NCBI RefSeq assembly: GCF_000182645.1
Contig: NZ_ACQA01000001.1
Span: 2,174,001-2,238,000 of the forward strand
DNA: 64,000 bases
Direction of reading: 5' to 3'
From: Brucella intermedia LMG 3301
GTDB taxonomy: Bacteria > Pseudomonadota > Alphaproteobacteria > Rhizobiales > Rhizobiaceae
The translations under genes were made by a program, and so were the position numbers. Below the pieces are notes generated by a model. It saw only the letters and a list, made by a program, of their open reading frames with translations, searched no databases and was not told the origin of the DNA. Numbering within the stretch: position 1 is the first letter of the stretch; each line of letters begins with the position of its first letter. Positions 56,944 through 64,000 of the stretch are shown in pieces.

Positions 56944-57317
56944 CACATTGCGATTAAACATTCGCTTTCGACATCTACCGAATAGATTTTCCGCGCCGCA
57001 ACGACCTGAAATGTTTTTTCAAGCGGACGCATATGGGTGATCTCCCAAGCAAGCCAACCATCTTCGAAATATGAGGCACAAGCTGCTTTCATATCGTCTC
57101 GGGTAAAGGGCCGAACACGGCCAATCCGGACCAGTGCTACCGCATAGCCATCCGGATCGTAATCGCCATCTTTCTCCAGAAACCGCTGATTCTCCACAAT
57201 CAGCAAATCTTCGCCTGCATCGAGATTGGGAAGCCAGCGTCTCACCTCAAGGGTTTTCTCCCCAGACGCTATCCGGCGACCGCTTGGAGCGACGATCGAG
57301 ATTGCTTTTACCAGCAT
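56943..57317 (-). CDS. ASCH domain protein
   Basis: The 124-residue protein has the ASCH fold pattern: VAPSGRRIASGEKTLEVRRW near the N terminus, GYAVALVRIGRVRPF, then a helical part and a final strand. ASCH domains bind RNA or modified nucleosides, but the role of this one is unknown. Its stop lies in the acs terminator hairpin, so the two transcripts converge. Confidence 0.8.
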   Translation of the reverse strand: MLVKAISIVAPSGRRIASGEKTLEVRRWLPNLDAGEDLLIVENQRFLEKDGDYDPDGYAVALVRIGRVRPFTRDDMKAACASYFEDGWLAWEITHMRPLEKTFQVVAARKIYSVDVESECLIAM

Positions 57318-57341
57318 CGATAATCGATCCTCGCAGGATAA

Positions 57342-57560
57342 TCAGAAATCTATCGTCCGCCCCTTGATCTCCCAGTCACCATAACGGGCGGGGTCTTTAC
57401 CCCCGCGACCGCCGATTTCGCGAGGTGCCTGGGCTTCCTTTTCGACGGCACGGCGCGCTTCGGCTTCCTTCAGCGCGCGTTGGGCAGCGGGCGGCAGATC
57501 GTCAAACGGGCGCTTGTCCACGTTTTCCGGGCTTTCGGTTGCTTCGGTTTTCTCGCTCAT
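57342..57560 (-). CDS. DUF1674 / SDHAF4-like protein
   Basis: The 72-residue protein ends in GGRGGKDPARYGDWEIKG and then RTIDF, the conserved DUF1674 C terminus. The mitochondrial relative SDHAF4 helps assemble the flavinylated succinate dehydrogenase subunit. No sdh gene is nearby. The N-terminal half is charged and low in complexity. Confidence 0.88.
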   Translation of the reverse strand: MSEKTEATESPENVDKRPFDDLPPAAQRALKEAEARRAVEKEAQAPREIGGRGGKDPARYGDWEIKGRTIDF

Positions 57561-57695
57561 CGGTCACATTCCTGTTGGCTGCGTCAGCTCCCATTATTGA
57601 AGCGAAGCCTGTTCATACCCATCATATAGGCAGAAAGGCACGCGCTGCAAAACCCTTGCGGGCCATGCAGCTTCAGATTTTGGAGACCGCCACGG

Positions 57696-58661
57696 ATGAA
57701 TATGACGAAAACTGCCATGCTGATCGCCCTCATGACGGTCATGTTCATGAGCATCGGCTATTTGTTGGGCGGCGGGGGCGGCATGATGATCGCGCTTGTG
57801 ATCGCCGTCGCCATGAACCTGTTCGGTTACTGGAACTCCGACAAGATGGTGCTGCGCATGTACAATGCGCAGCAAGTGGATGAGCGCAGCGCACCGGACT
57901 ATTACCGTATGGTGAGCGGCCTTGCCGCCAATGCGGGCCTTCCCATGCCGAAGGTCTACATCATCCATGAGGACCAGCCGAACGCTTTCGCCACGGGCCG
58001 CAATCCCGAAAATGCCGCCGTTGCCGCCACGACCGGCCTTCTCAACCGGCTTTCACCCGAAGAAGTGGCGGGCGTGATGGCGCATGAGCTGGCCCACGTC
58101 CAGAACCGCGACACGCTGACCATGACCATCGTCGCAACGCTTGCCGGTGCCATATCCATGCTCGGCAATTTTGCCTTCTTCCTTGGCGGCAACCGTGAAA
58201 ACGGCAACGGCATCATGGGTGTGGTCGGCACCATCCTCGCCATGATCGTCGCACCCTTCGCCGCAATGATCGTGCAGATGGCCGTCAGCCGCACACGCGA
58301 ATATGCCGCCGACAAGCGCGGCGCGGAAATCTGCGGCAACCCGCTTTGGCTGTCCTCGGCACTGGGCAAGATCGCGCGGGGCGCAAAAGCCATCCCGAAC
58401 GAGGAAGCCGAACACAACCCGGCAACCGCGCATATGTTCATCATCAACCCGTTGAGCGGACGCGGTGCAGACAATCTTTTCTCGACCCACCCGGATACTG
58501 ATAACCGCATTGCAGCGCTTGAACAGATGGCCGCCGAAATGGGCATCCGCTCTGCCGGAATGGCTCCTCGTGCCGCGGCCCCTTCCCAAAGCAGTGGTCC
58601 ATGGGGTAATGCAGGCGGTAACAGCAATGGCGGTTCCGGTTTTCGAGGGCCGTGGTCATAA
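57696..58661 (+). CDS. htpX: membrane protease HtpX
   Basis: The 321-residue M48 zinc protease degrades damaged inner-membrane proteins. HELAH with the flanking [16 protein letters not shown] is about residues 128-143, and the third ligand region is [14 protein letters not shown]. Four hydrophobic segments are present. The C-terminal tail is Gly/Asn/Ser-rich, typical of rhizobial HtpX. A repeat lies between it and rsmB. Confidence 0.95.
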   Translation: MNMTKTAMLIALMTVMFMSIGYLLGGGGGMMIALVIAVAMNLFGYWNSDKMVLRMYNAQQVDERSAPDYYRMVSGLAANAGLPMPKVYIIHEDQPNAFATGRNPENAAVAATTGLLNRLSPEEVAGVMAHELAHVQNRDTLTMTIVATLAGAISMLGNFAFFLGGNRENGNGIMGVVGTILAMIVAPFAAMIVQMAVSRTREYAADKRGAEICGNPLWLSSALGKIARGAKAIPNEEAEHNPATAHMFIINPLSGRGADNLFSTHPDTDNRIAALEQMAAEMGIRSAGMAPRAAAPSQSSGPWGNAGGNSNGGSGFRGPWS

Positions 58662-58662
58662 G

Positions 58663-58718
58663 GCATGATCCCGAAAAGTGGGAACCGGTTTTCGGACAAG
58701 ATCATGCTTAAACAAAAA
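58663..58718. repeat. CCGAAAA/TTTTCGG-family palindrome between htpX and rsmB
   Basis: GCATGAT (58663-58669) pairs with ATCATGC (58701-58707), with CCGAAAA/TTTTCGG inside. The copy has the TTAAACAAAAAG tail. Confidence 0.9.
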
Positions 58719-58731
58719 GTAGCAGAACAGC

Positions 58732-60129
58732 GTGAACGATAAAAAGCCTGCGCCGAAGCGCGGAAACAAAAAGCCGCTAACCAACAACAGCGCCGCAGAC
58801 CTGCGCCCCGGTCTGGCGGCGCGTTTGTGTGCGGCCCGCCTTCTCGGCGCGGTGATCGAAAAGAACACTTCGCTCGACGGCCTGACCGACAATACCCACG
58901 GTCATCCGCAATATCTGGCGCTGGAGCCGCGCGACCGCGCACTGGTTCGCGCCATTCTTGGTTCTGCGCTGCGCAATCGCGGCAGCATCGAACGCGCCAT
59001 CAACAAGCGGCTCGACCGGCCATTGCCGGAAAATGCGGTGGCGCTGAAACATCTTCTGCATGTCGCCATCGCCCAGATTTTCTATCTCGACCTCCCCGAC
59101 CATTCGGCGGTTGATCTGGCCGTGGAGGCGGCGAACAGCGACCCGCGCAACCGCAAATATGCCGGTCTGGTCAATGCGCTGCTGCGCAGGCTGTCGCGCA
59201 ACAAGGAACGCGCGCTCGCCCACACGCTTGAGCCTGAAACGAACGTGCCGGAATGGTTTGCAAAGAGCATCACCGAGGCCTATGGCGCGGAAAAAGCGGC
59301 AGCCATTCTCGCCATGCACGCCTATGAGCCGCCGATCGATTTTACGGTCAAGGGCGACGCGGAAGCGTGGGCCGAAAAGCTGGGTGGCGTGGCGCTTCCC
59401 AACGGCTCGGTTCGCCTGCAGACGGTCGAAGGCAATCTCACCGATCTGCTCGGCTTTGCCGAAGGCGACTGGTGGGTGCAGGATGTGGCGGCAAGTCTGC
59501 CTGCGCGCCTGATGGGTGACATCAGGGGCAAACGGGTTGCCGACCTGTGCGCCGCCCCCGGCGGCAAGACGGCGCAGCTTGTGCTCCAGGGTGCGGATGT
59601 GACCGCGCTCGACCTTTCCGAAAATCGGCTGAAGCGCCTGCGCGGCAATCTGGAACGGCTCGGTTTCGAGGCGAAGACCGTCGCCACCAATCTTATGGAT
59701 TTCCAGCCGGACGAACTGTTCGATGCCGTGCTTCTGGATGCGCCCTGCTCCTCCACCGGCACGGTGCGCCGTCATCCGGACGTGCCATGGACCAAGACGC
59801 CGCAGGATATCGCCAAGCTTGCCGAACTTCAGGGCAAGCTTCTGGCGCATGCGGCCACTCTGGTCAAACCCGGCGGTGTAATCGTCTTTTCCAACTGTTC
59901 CCTGCACCCGCTCGAAGGCGAGGAAATGGCGCGCAAGGCGGCGGAAAATCCGCTGCTGGAGCCTTTCCCGATCACGGAGCAGGATTGTTCCGGTCTGGAG
60001 GGGCTGGTAACGGTGGAAGGCTTTTTGCGGTCCACGCCGGCAGACCTGCCGCCGAAGCGTTTTGACGGCAATCCGCAGATGGCCGGAATGGACGGTTTCT
60101 TCGCCGCCCGCTTCAAGCGTCGGGCCTGA
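58732..60129 (+). CDS. rsmB: 16S rRNA m5C967 methyltransferase, RsmB/Sun type
   Basis: The 465-residue protein has an N-terminal NusB-like domain (residues 28-160), then a SAM-dependent methyltransferase domain (DLCAAPGGKTAQL, DLSENRLKRL, LLDAPCSSTGTVRRHPD with the catalytic Cys and IVFSNCSLHPLEGEE with the second). Position 967 specificity is inferred from family. GTG 58732 is the likely start. It is 70 bases downstream of htpX. Confidence 0.9.
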   Translation: MNDKKPAPKRGNKKPLTNNSAADLRPGLAARLCAARLLGAVIEKNTSLDGLTDNTHGHPQYLALEPRDRALVRAILGSALRNRGSIERAINKRLDRPLPENAVALKHLLHVAIAQIFYLDLPDHSAVDLAVEAANSDPRNRKYAGLVNALLRRLSRNKERALAHTLEPETNVPEWFAKSITEAYGAEKAAAILAMHAYEPPIDFTVKGDAEAWAEKLGGVALPNGSVRLQTVEGNLTDLLGFAEGDWWVQDVAASLPARLMGDIRGKRVADLCAAPGGKTAQLVLQGADVTALDLSENRLKRLRGNLERLGFEAKTVATNLMDFQPDELFDAVLLDAPCSSTGTVRRHPDVPWTKTPQDIAKLAELQGKLLAHAATLVKPGGVIVFSNCSLHPLEGEEMARKAAENPLLEPFPITEQDCSGLEGLVTVEGFLRSTPADLPPKRFDGNPQMAGMDGFFAARFKRRA

Positions 60130-60162
60130 GACCGGATATAAGCAGACAAGTCGGATAATTTG

Positions 60163-60190
60163 CCATAACGGGCCGGGATGCCCGTTATGG
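60163..60190. repeat. perfect 10-bp inverted repeat after rsmB
   Basis: CCATAACGGG (60163-60172) and CCCGTTATGG (60181-60190) flank an eight-base loop. It lacks a clear T-run, so it may protect the rsmB 3' end rather than terminate. Confidence 0.7.
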
Positions 60191-60261
60191 TTAACGCTCG
60201 ATTCACCATTTCTGTACAATTGTATCAAGGGAAACCGGCCTTTCGATCTGGCCGCAGCATA

Positions 60262-62004
60262 ATGACAAACAATACGGAGAAAGACCGGGTGGCAGTCGCC
60301 CTCAGCGAAACCCCACATCTTTGGGGACTGGCCGTTGCACAGGCGTGGCGCAAGTTCAGCCGCCGTCTGCGCATGGGGCCGCTTTATCGCTGGCGCTTCA
60401 CCGGCTTCACCCCGGACCGTATCCTGATCGCCCCGCCCGACCTGCGCGTCGCCGACCCGCAGCTGGCGCAGGAATTCTACCACGGCCGCTTTGCGCTTGC
60501 CGGTCGACTGGTCGAGACCGGCGGGTTGTCGCCTTTCGCCGTCGAGCCGCCGACGCCGGAGTGGGAAGCGGCACTTCAGAGTTTCGGCTGGCTGCGCCAT
60601 CTGAAAAGCGCCAACAGTGAACTGGCAACTGCCAATGCGCGCGCGCTCGTCGATGACTGGATGCGCATGTTCGGCAAGCGCATCGGCGGTCTTGCCTGGT
60701 CGCCGGAAGTCACCGCCCAGCGCATCATTGCCTGGCTGCAGCATTCCAATCTCATTCTGTCGGGCGCGGAACTTCCCGCCTATCGCAAGTTCATGCGCTC
60801 ACTCGCCATGCAGGTGCGTTACCTGCGCACCGTCGCTGCCGCCATGGATGATGGCGAGGAACGCCTGCGCGCCCGCATCGCATTGGCTTTCGCCGCCCTG
60901 GCGCTGCCGGTTTCGCCGCCGACGGCACGTGCCGCGCGGCGCAATCTGGAATATGAGCTGAAGCGCCAGATCCTGCCCGATGGCGGGCATATTTCGCGCA
61001 ATCCCGTTACGGTTCTGGAGCTGCTGGCCGATCTTCTGCCGCTGCGCCAGACCTATGCCAATGGCACGGAATCCCCGCCCAAGGCGCTGATCGAAGCCGT
61101 CGAGCGCATGCTGCCGGCCCTGCGTTTCTTCCGTCATCAGGATGGCAGCCTTGCACTATTCAACGGCGTCGGCCCCACCATGCCGGAACGCATCATTTCG
61201 GTTCTGCGGCACGATGAAACTGCCGGATCGCCGCTGACCCACGCGCCCTATTCGGGCTATGAACGGCTTTCGATGGGTTCGACCACCATCATCGCCGATA
61301 CCGGACTGCCGCCGCCCGTCACCGCATCGCGGGACGCCCATGCCGGCTGTCTCGCCTTTGAAATGTCCTCCGGACGCCAGCGCTATATCGTCAATTCCGG
61401 CGTCGACCGTTTCGGCCCGCCGGAATTTCGTCCATTGGGCCGTTCGACGGCTGCGCATTCCACCGCGACCATCAATGACACGTCCTCGTGCCGTTTCAGC
61501 CTGAATGCGGGCCTCTCCAACATGATCGGCACGCCGATTATTGCAGGCCCGACGCGCGTACAGCGCGACCGGATCGAGGAGATGGGAAGGCAGGGGTTTG
61601 TCGCCAGCCATGACGGCTATGCGCGCCTGTTCGGCATCTATCACGAACGCCGCCTCGTCCTGTCGCATAATGGCAGCGTGATTCAGGGCGCCGACCGCTT
61701 CTATCGCGGCGACGGTCGTCCGCTGAAATCAAACGGACGCGACAATATTGCCGTCCGTTTCCACCTGCATCCCTCGGTCGATATTTCCTTCGATGAGAAC
61801 GGATTGATCGTCCTTTCGGCTGACCGCGACGATACCTGGGTCTTTTCCTGCTTCGAGGTTGCGCCGCAGCTGGAAGATTCGATCTTCTTTGCGGGCTTCC
61901 GCGGCCCCGTGACATCGAAGCAGATCGTGCTCTCCTTCCCGGCTTCCGAATTGCCGGAAGTGAACTGGCAGTTCAGCCGCGTCGCGCTCGGCAGTTACGT
62001 GTAA
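60262..62004 (+). CDS. heparinase II/III-like protein
   Basis: The 580-residue protein is a heparinase II/III family member: an N-terminal (alpha/alpha) toroid region (about 1-330) and a C-terminal beta-sandwich with GCLAFEMSSGRQRYIVNSG and RFYRGDGRPLKSNGR. Relatives degrade acidic polysaccharides by elimination. No signal peptide is seen, so its substrate and site are unclear. ATG 60262 is chosen; ATG 60178 sits in the loop of the inverted repeat. It lies between rsmB and purH, both housekeeping genes. Confidence 0.83.
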   Translation: MTNNTEKDRVAVALSETPHLWGLAVAQAWRKFSRRLRMGPLYRWRFTGFTPDRILIAPPDLRVADPQLAQEFYHGRFALAGRLVETGGLSPFAVEPPTPEWEAALQSFGWLRHLKSANSELATANARALVDDWMRMFGKRIGGLAWSPEVTAQRIIAWLQHSNLILSGAELPAYRKFMRSLAMQVRYLRTVAAAMDDGEERLRARIALAFAALALPVSPPTARAARRNLEYELKRQILPDGGHISRNPVTVLELLADLLPLRQTYANGTESPPKALIEAVERMLPALRFFRHQDGSLALFNGVGPTMPERIISVLRHDETAGSPLTHAPYSGYERLSMGSTTIIADTGLPPPVTASRDAHAGCLAFEMSSGRQRYIVNSGVDRFGPPEFRPLGRSTAAHSTATINDTSSCRFSLNAGLSNMIGTPIIAGPTRVQRDRIEEMGRQGFVASHDGYARLFGIYHERRLVLSHNGSVIQGADRFYRGDGRPLKSNGRDNIAVRFHLHPSVDISFDENGLIVLSADRDDTWVFSCFEVAPQLEDSIFFAGFRGPVTSKQIVLSFPASELPEVNWQFSRVALGSYV

Positions 62005-62022
62005 TTCGCTCTCCCGCTCCTC

Positions 62023-62077
62023 CCCTTCGAGACGGCGCCCTTCGACAAGCTCAGGACGCCTCCTCTGGATGAGGGTG
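62023..62077. repeat. long inverted repeat, left arm
   Basis: It begins CCCTTCGAGACGGCGCCCTT and ends CTGGATGAGGGTGG. It is nearly the reverse complement of 62167-62221, with only a few mismatches. Confidence 0.93.
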
Positions 62078-62166
62078 GAGCGTAATTAATCAGCCTCGAC
62101 GAACGGCACGCTGCGTTTGCGAGTCGACAGCGACATATCCATTCTGGAACGCTCTTCAAGCACCAC

Positions 62167-62221
62167 CGCCCTCACCCTGAGGAGGCGTCCTGAGCTTGTC
62201 GAAGGGCGCCGTCTCGAAGGG
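62167..62221. repeat. long inverted repeat, right arm
   Basis: It begins CCGCCCTCACCCTGAGGAGG and ends GCGCCGTCTCGAAGGG. The unpaired 89 bases between the arms encode nothing obvious. Confidence 0.93.
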
Positions 62222-62374
62222 TCGAGGATCAATGGGATCGAATGGAGAGCAAGAAATACCTCTTCACCGTTCCTTTCCGGCCTTTTGCGGTAGGATTCTC
62301 GGCGCGCCTGTGTTAGGGCGAGCCGTCCACTTTCCTGAACGCATCCGTTTCAGCAACGAAGAGACCAACTCCCT

Positions 62375-63991
62375 ATGGCTGTCAGCTCCAAGCATATTCC
62401 CGCTCCCGATCTTCATCGGGTGCGCCGCGCCCTCCTTTCCGTTTCCGACAAGACCGGCCTGATCGATTTCGCCAAGGCGCTTCACGCGCAGGGCGTCGAA
62501 ATCCTTTCGACCGGCGGCACCGCCAAATCGATTGCCGCCGAGGGCATTCCGGTGAAGGACGTGTCCGAAGTAACCGGTTTCCCGGAAATCATGGACGGGC
62601 GCGTCAAGACGCTGCATCCGGCAGTCCATGGCGGCCTGCTCGCCGTGCGCAATGATCCGGAACACGTCTCGGCCATGGAAGCACACGGCATTGGCGGCAT
62701 CGATCTCGCCGTCATCAATCTCTATCCGTTCGAGGAAGTCCGCTTCAAGGGCGGCGACTATGACACCACCGTCGAAAACATCGACATTGGTGGCCCGGCC
62801 ATGATCCGCGCTTCCGCGAAGAACCATGCCTATGTCGCAACCGTCGTCGATCCTGCCGACTATGCAGCAGTCGTCGCTGAGCTGGAAAAGCATTCCGGTT
62901 CCCTGCCGCTTGCCTTCCGCAAGAAGCTCGCCGCCAAGGCATTTTCGCGCACCGCTGCCTATGACGCCGCGATTTCCAACTGGTTTGCCGAAGCAATCGA
63001 GGAAGAAACCCCGGTCTATCGCTCGGTCGCAGGCAAGCTGCATTCCGTCATGCGCTATGGCGAGAACCCGCACCAGACGGCAGGTTTTTATCTCACCGGC
63101 GAAAAGCGCCCCGGCGTTGCCACCGCGACCCAACTTCAGGGCAAGCAGCTTTCCTATAACAACATCAACGACACCGATGCGGCTTTCGAACTCGTCGCCG
63201 AATTCGACCCGGCCCGCACCGCAGCCGTTGCCATCATCAAGCATGCCAATCCGTGCGGCGTGGCAGAAGGCGCATCGATAAAAGACGCCTATCTCAAGGC
63301 GCTCGCCTGCGATCCGGTTTCGGCCTTTGGCGGCATCGTCGCGCTCAACAAGACGCTTGATGAAGAAGCTGCCGAAGAGATCGTCAAAATCTTCACCGAA
63401 GTCATCATCGCCCCGGATGCCACCGAAGGCGCACAGGCCATCGTCGCAGCCAAGAAGAACCTGCGCCTGCTCGTGACCGGCGGTCTGCCGGACCCACGCG
63501 CCAAGGGCATTGCCGCCAAGACGGTTGCCGGTGGCCTGCTGGTCCAGTCACGCGACAATGGCGTGGTGGATGATCTCGATCTCAAGGTTGTCACCAAGCG
63601 CGCGCCGACCGAAGCCGAACTCAACGACATGAAATTCGCCTTCCGCATTGCCAAGCATGTGAAGTCGAACGCCATCGTCTATGTCAAGGATGGCGCGACG
63701 GTCGGTATCGGCGCAGGCCAGATGAGCCGTGTGGATTCCGCCCGCATCGCAGCCCGCAAGGCGGAAGACGCTGCCGAAGCCGCCGGTCTTGCCGAGCCGC
63801 TCACCAAGGGCTGCGTGGTCGCTTCCGATGCGTTCTTCCCGTTTGCAGACGGTCTTCTGTCAGCCGTTCAGGCCGGCGCAACCGCCGTCATCCAGCCGGG
63901 CGGCTCCATGCGCGACGACGAGGTGATCGCCGCTGCCGACGAACATGGCATCGCCATGGTCATGACCGGCATGCGCCATTTCCGGCATTAA
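62375..63991 (+). CDS. purH: bifunctional AICAR formyltransferase / IMP cyclohydrolase
   Basis: The 538-residue enzyme carries out the last two steps of IMP synthesis. The N-terminal IMP cyclohydrolase (MGS-like) domain has [18 protein letters not shown] and [13 protein letters not shown]; the formyltransferase domain has [35 protein letters not shown] and the C-terminal MTGMRHFRH. It is complete, ending nine bases before the window edge. Confidence 0.97.
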   Translation: MAVSSKHIPAPDLHRVRRALLSVSDKTGLIDFAKALHAQGVEILSTGGTAKSIAAEGIPVKDVSEVTGFPEIMDGRVKTLHPAVHGGLLAVRNDPEHVSAMEAHGIGGIDLAVINLYPFEEVRFKGGDYDTTVENIDIGGPAMIRASAKNHAYVATVVDPADYAAVVAELEKHSGSLPLAFRKKLAAKAFSRTAAYDAAISNWFAEAIEEETPVYRSVAGKLHSVMRYGENPHQTAGFYLTGEKRPGVATATQLQGKQLSYNNINDTDAAFELVAEFDPARTAAVAIIKHANPCGVAEGASIKDAYLKALACDPVSAFGGIVALNKTLDEEAAEEIVKIFTEVIIAPDATEGAQAIVAAKKNLRLLVTGGLPDPRAKGIAAKTVAGGLLVQSRDNGVVDDLDLKVVTKRAPTEAELNDMKFAFRIAKHVKSNAIVYVKDGATVGIGAGQMSRVDSARIAARKAEDAAEAAGLAEPLTKGCVVASDAFFPFADGLLSAVQAGATAVIQPGGSMRDDEVIAAADEHGIAMVMTGMRHFRH

Positions 63992-64000
63992 TGCATGTCT

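Larger units (their letters stand above)
62005..62374. other. 370-base region upstream of purH with inverted repeats
   Basis: It contains two long inverted copies of a repeat (62023-62077 and 62167-62221). The purH promoter must lie in or downstream of it. No gene or known riboswitch was recognised. Confidence 0.7.

Noticed and set aside
58777..60744. Long minus-strand frame opposite rsmB
   Set aside because: Shadow of rsmB; it also runs through the inverted repeat and into the next gene.
62222..62374. A ZTP or purine riboswitch upstream of purH
   Set aside because: The conserved cores of these riboswitches were not found.

Overview
The window is a GC-rich, single-chromosome housekeeping segment from an alphaproteobacterium of the order Hyphomicrobiales, almost certainly the Brucella/Ochrobactrum group. 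The evidence is gene content (rpoH2-carD-fdxA-S4-Suv3-like helicase block, a beta subunit of ATP synthase with an Ala/Lys tail, a PrpA-type hydroxyproline epimerase whose paired cysteines fall at residues 90 and 253) and families of short palindromic intergenic repeats. No tRNA, rRNA, prophage, transposase, plasmid gene or CRISPR array was found. The naming is from recognised protein families, not from database searches.

Layout. 1-3764: start of a divergent thiamine pyrophosphokinase, a TPP riboswitch and the thiBPQ thiamine importer. 3913-6159: an M48 lipoprotein protease and a MOSC protein. 6206-12937: minus-strand stress/RNA block rpoH2, carD, fdxA, S4-domain protein and a Suv3-like helicase. 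12938-13617: a 680-base non-coding stretch with a duplicated GANTC-rich motif. 13618-21806: thiolase, GlcG-like protein, rpmF, mtgA, polyprenyl synthase, an HxlR regulator with divergent MFS pump, ispG and a 3-hydroxybutyrate dehydrogenase. 21861-23847: a DeoR regulator with its MFS transporter. 24166-27640: pyruvate carboxylase broken by a one-base insertion. 27901-35240: a branched-chain amino acid ABC transporter (livHMGF plus a small membrane protein) with two tandem binding-protein genes. 35642-38891: hydroxyproline epimerase, a FAD-dependent D-amino acid oxidoreductase and a divergent GntR regulator. 39320-45116: a MarR regulator and the atpHAGDC operon. 45408-53460: small membrane protein, priA, transaldolase, an AAA ATPase, lptE and leuS. 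53583-64000: YggS, Usg, acetyl-CoA synthetase (also with a one-base insertion), ASCH and SDHAF4-like proteins, htpX, rsmB, a heparinase II/III-like protein and purH.

How it fits together. Acetate activation, thiolase and 3-hydroxybutyrate dehydrogenase serve acetyl-CoA and ketone-body metabolism; the liv system and hydroxyproline module serve amino-acid catabolism; most of the rest is core machinery. The most notable signals are non-coding: an intergenic palindrome inserted in the P3a arm of the TPP riboswitch, an EcfG-type promoter in front of rpoH2, the GANTC cluster, helically phased operator repeats in front of the DeoR gene, paired operators in front of the HxlR/MFS pair, and palindromic repeats inside the atp operon. 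I did not find a convincing new multi-gene defence or biosynthetic system.
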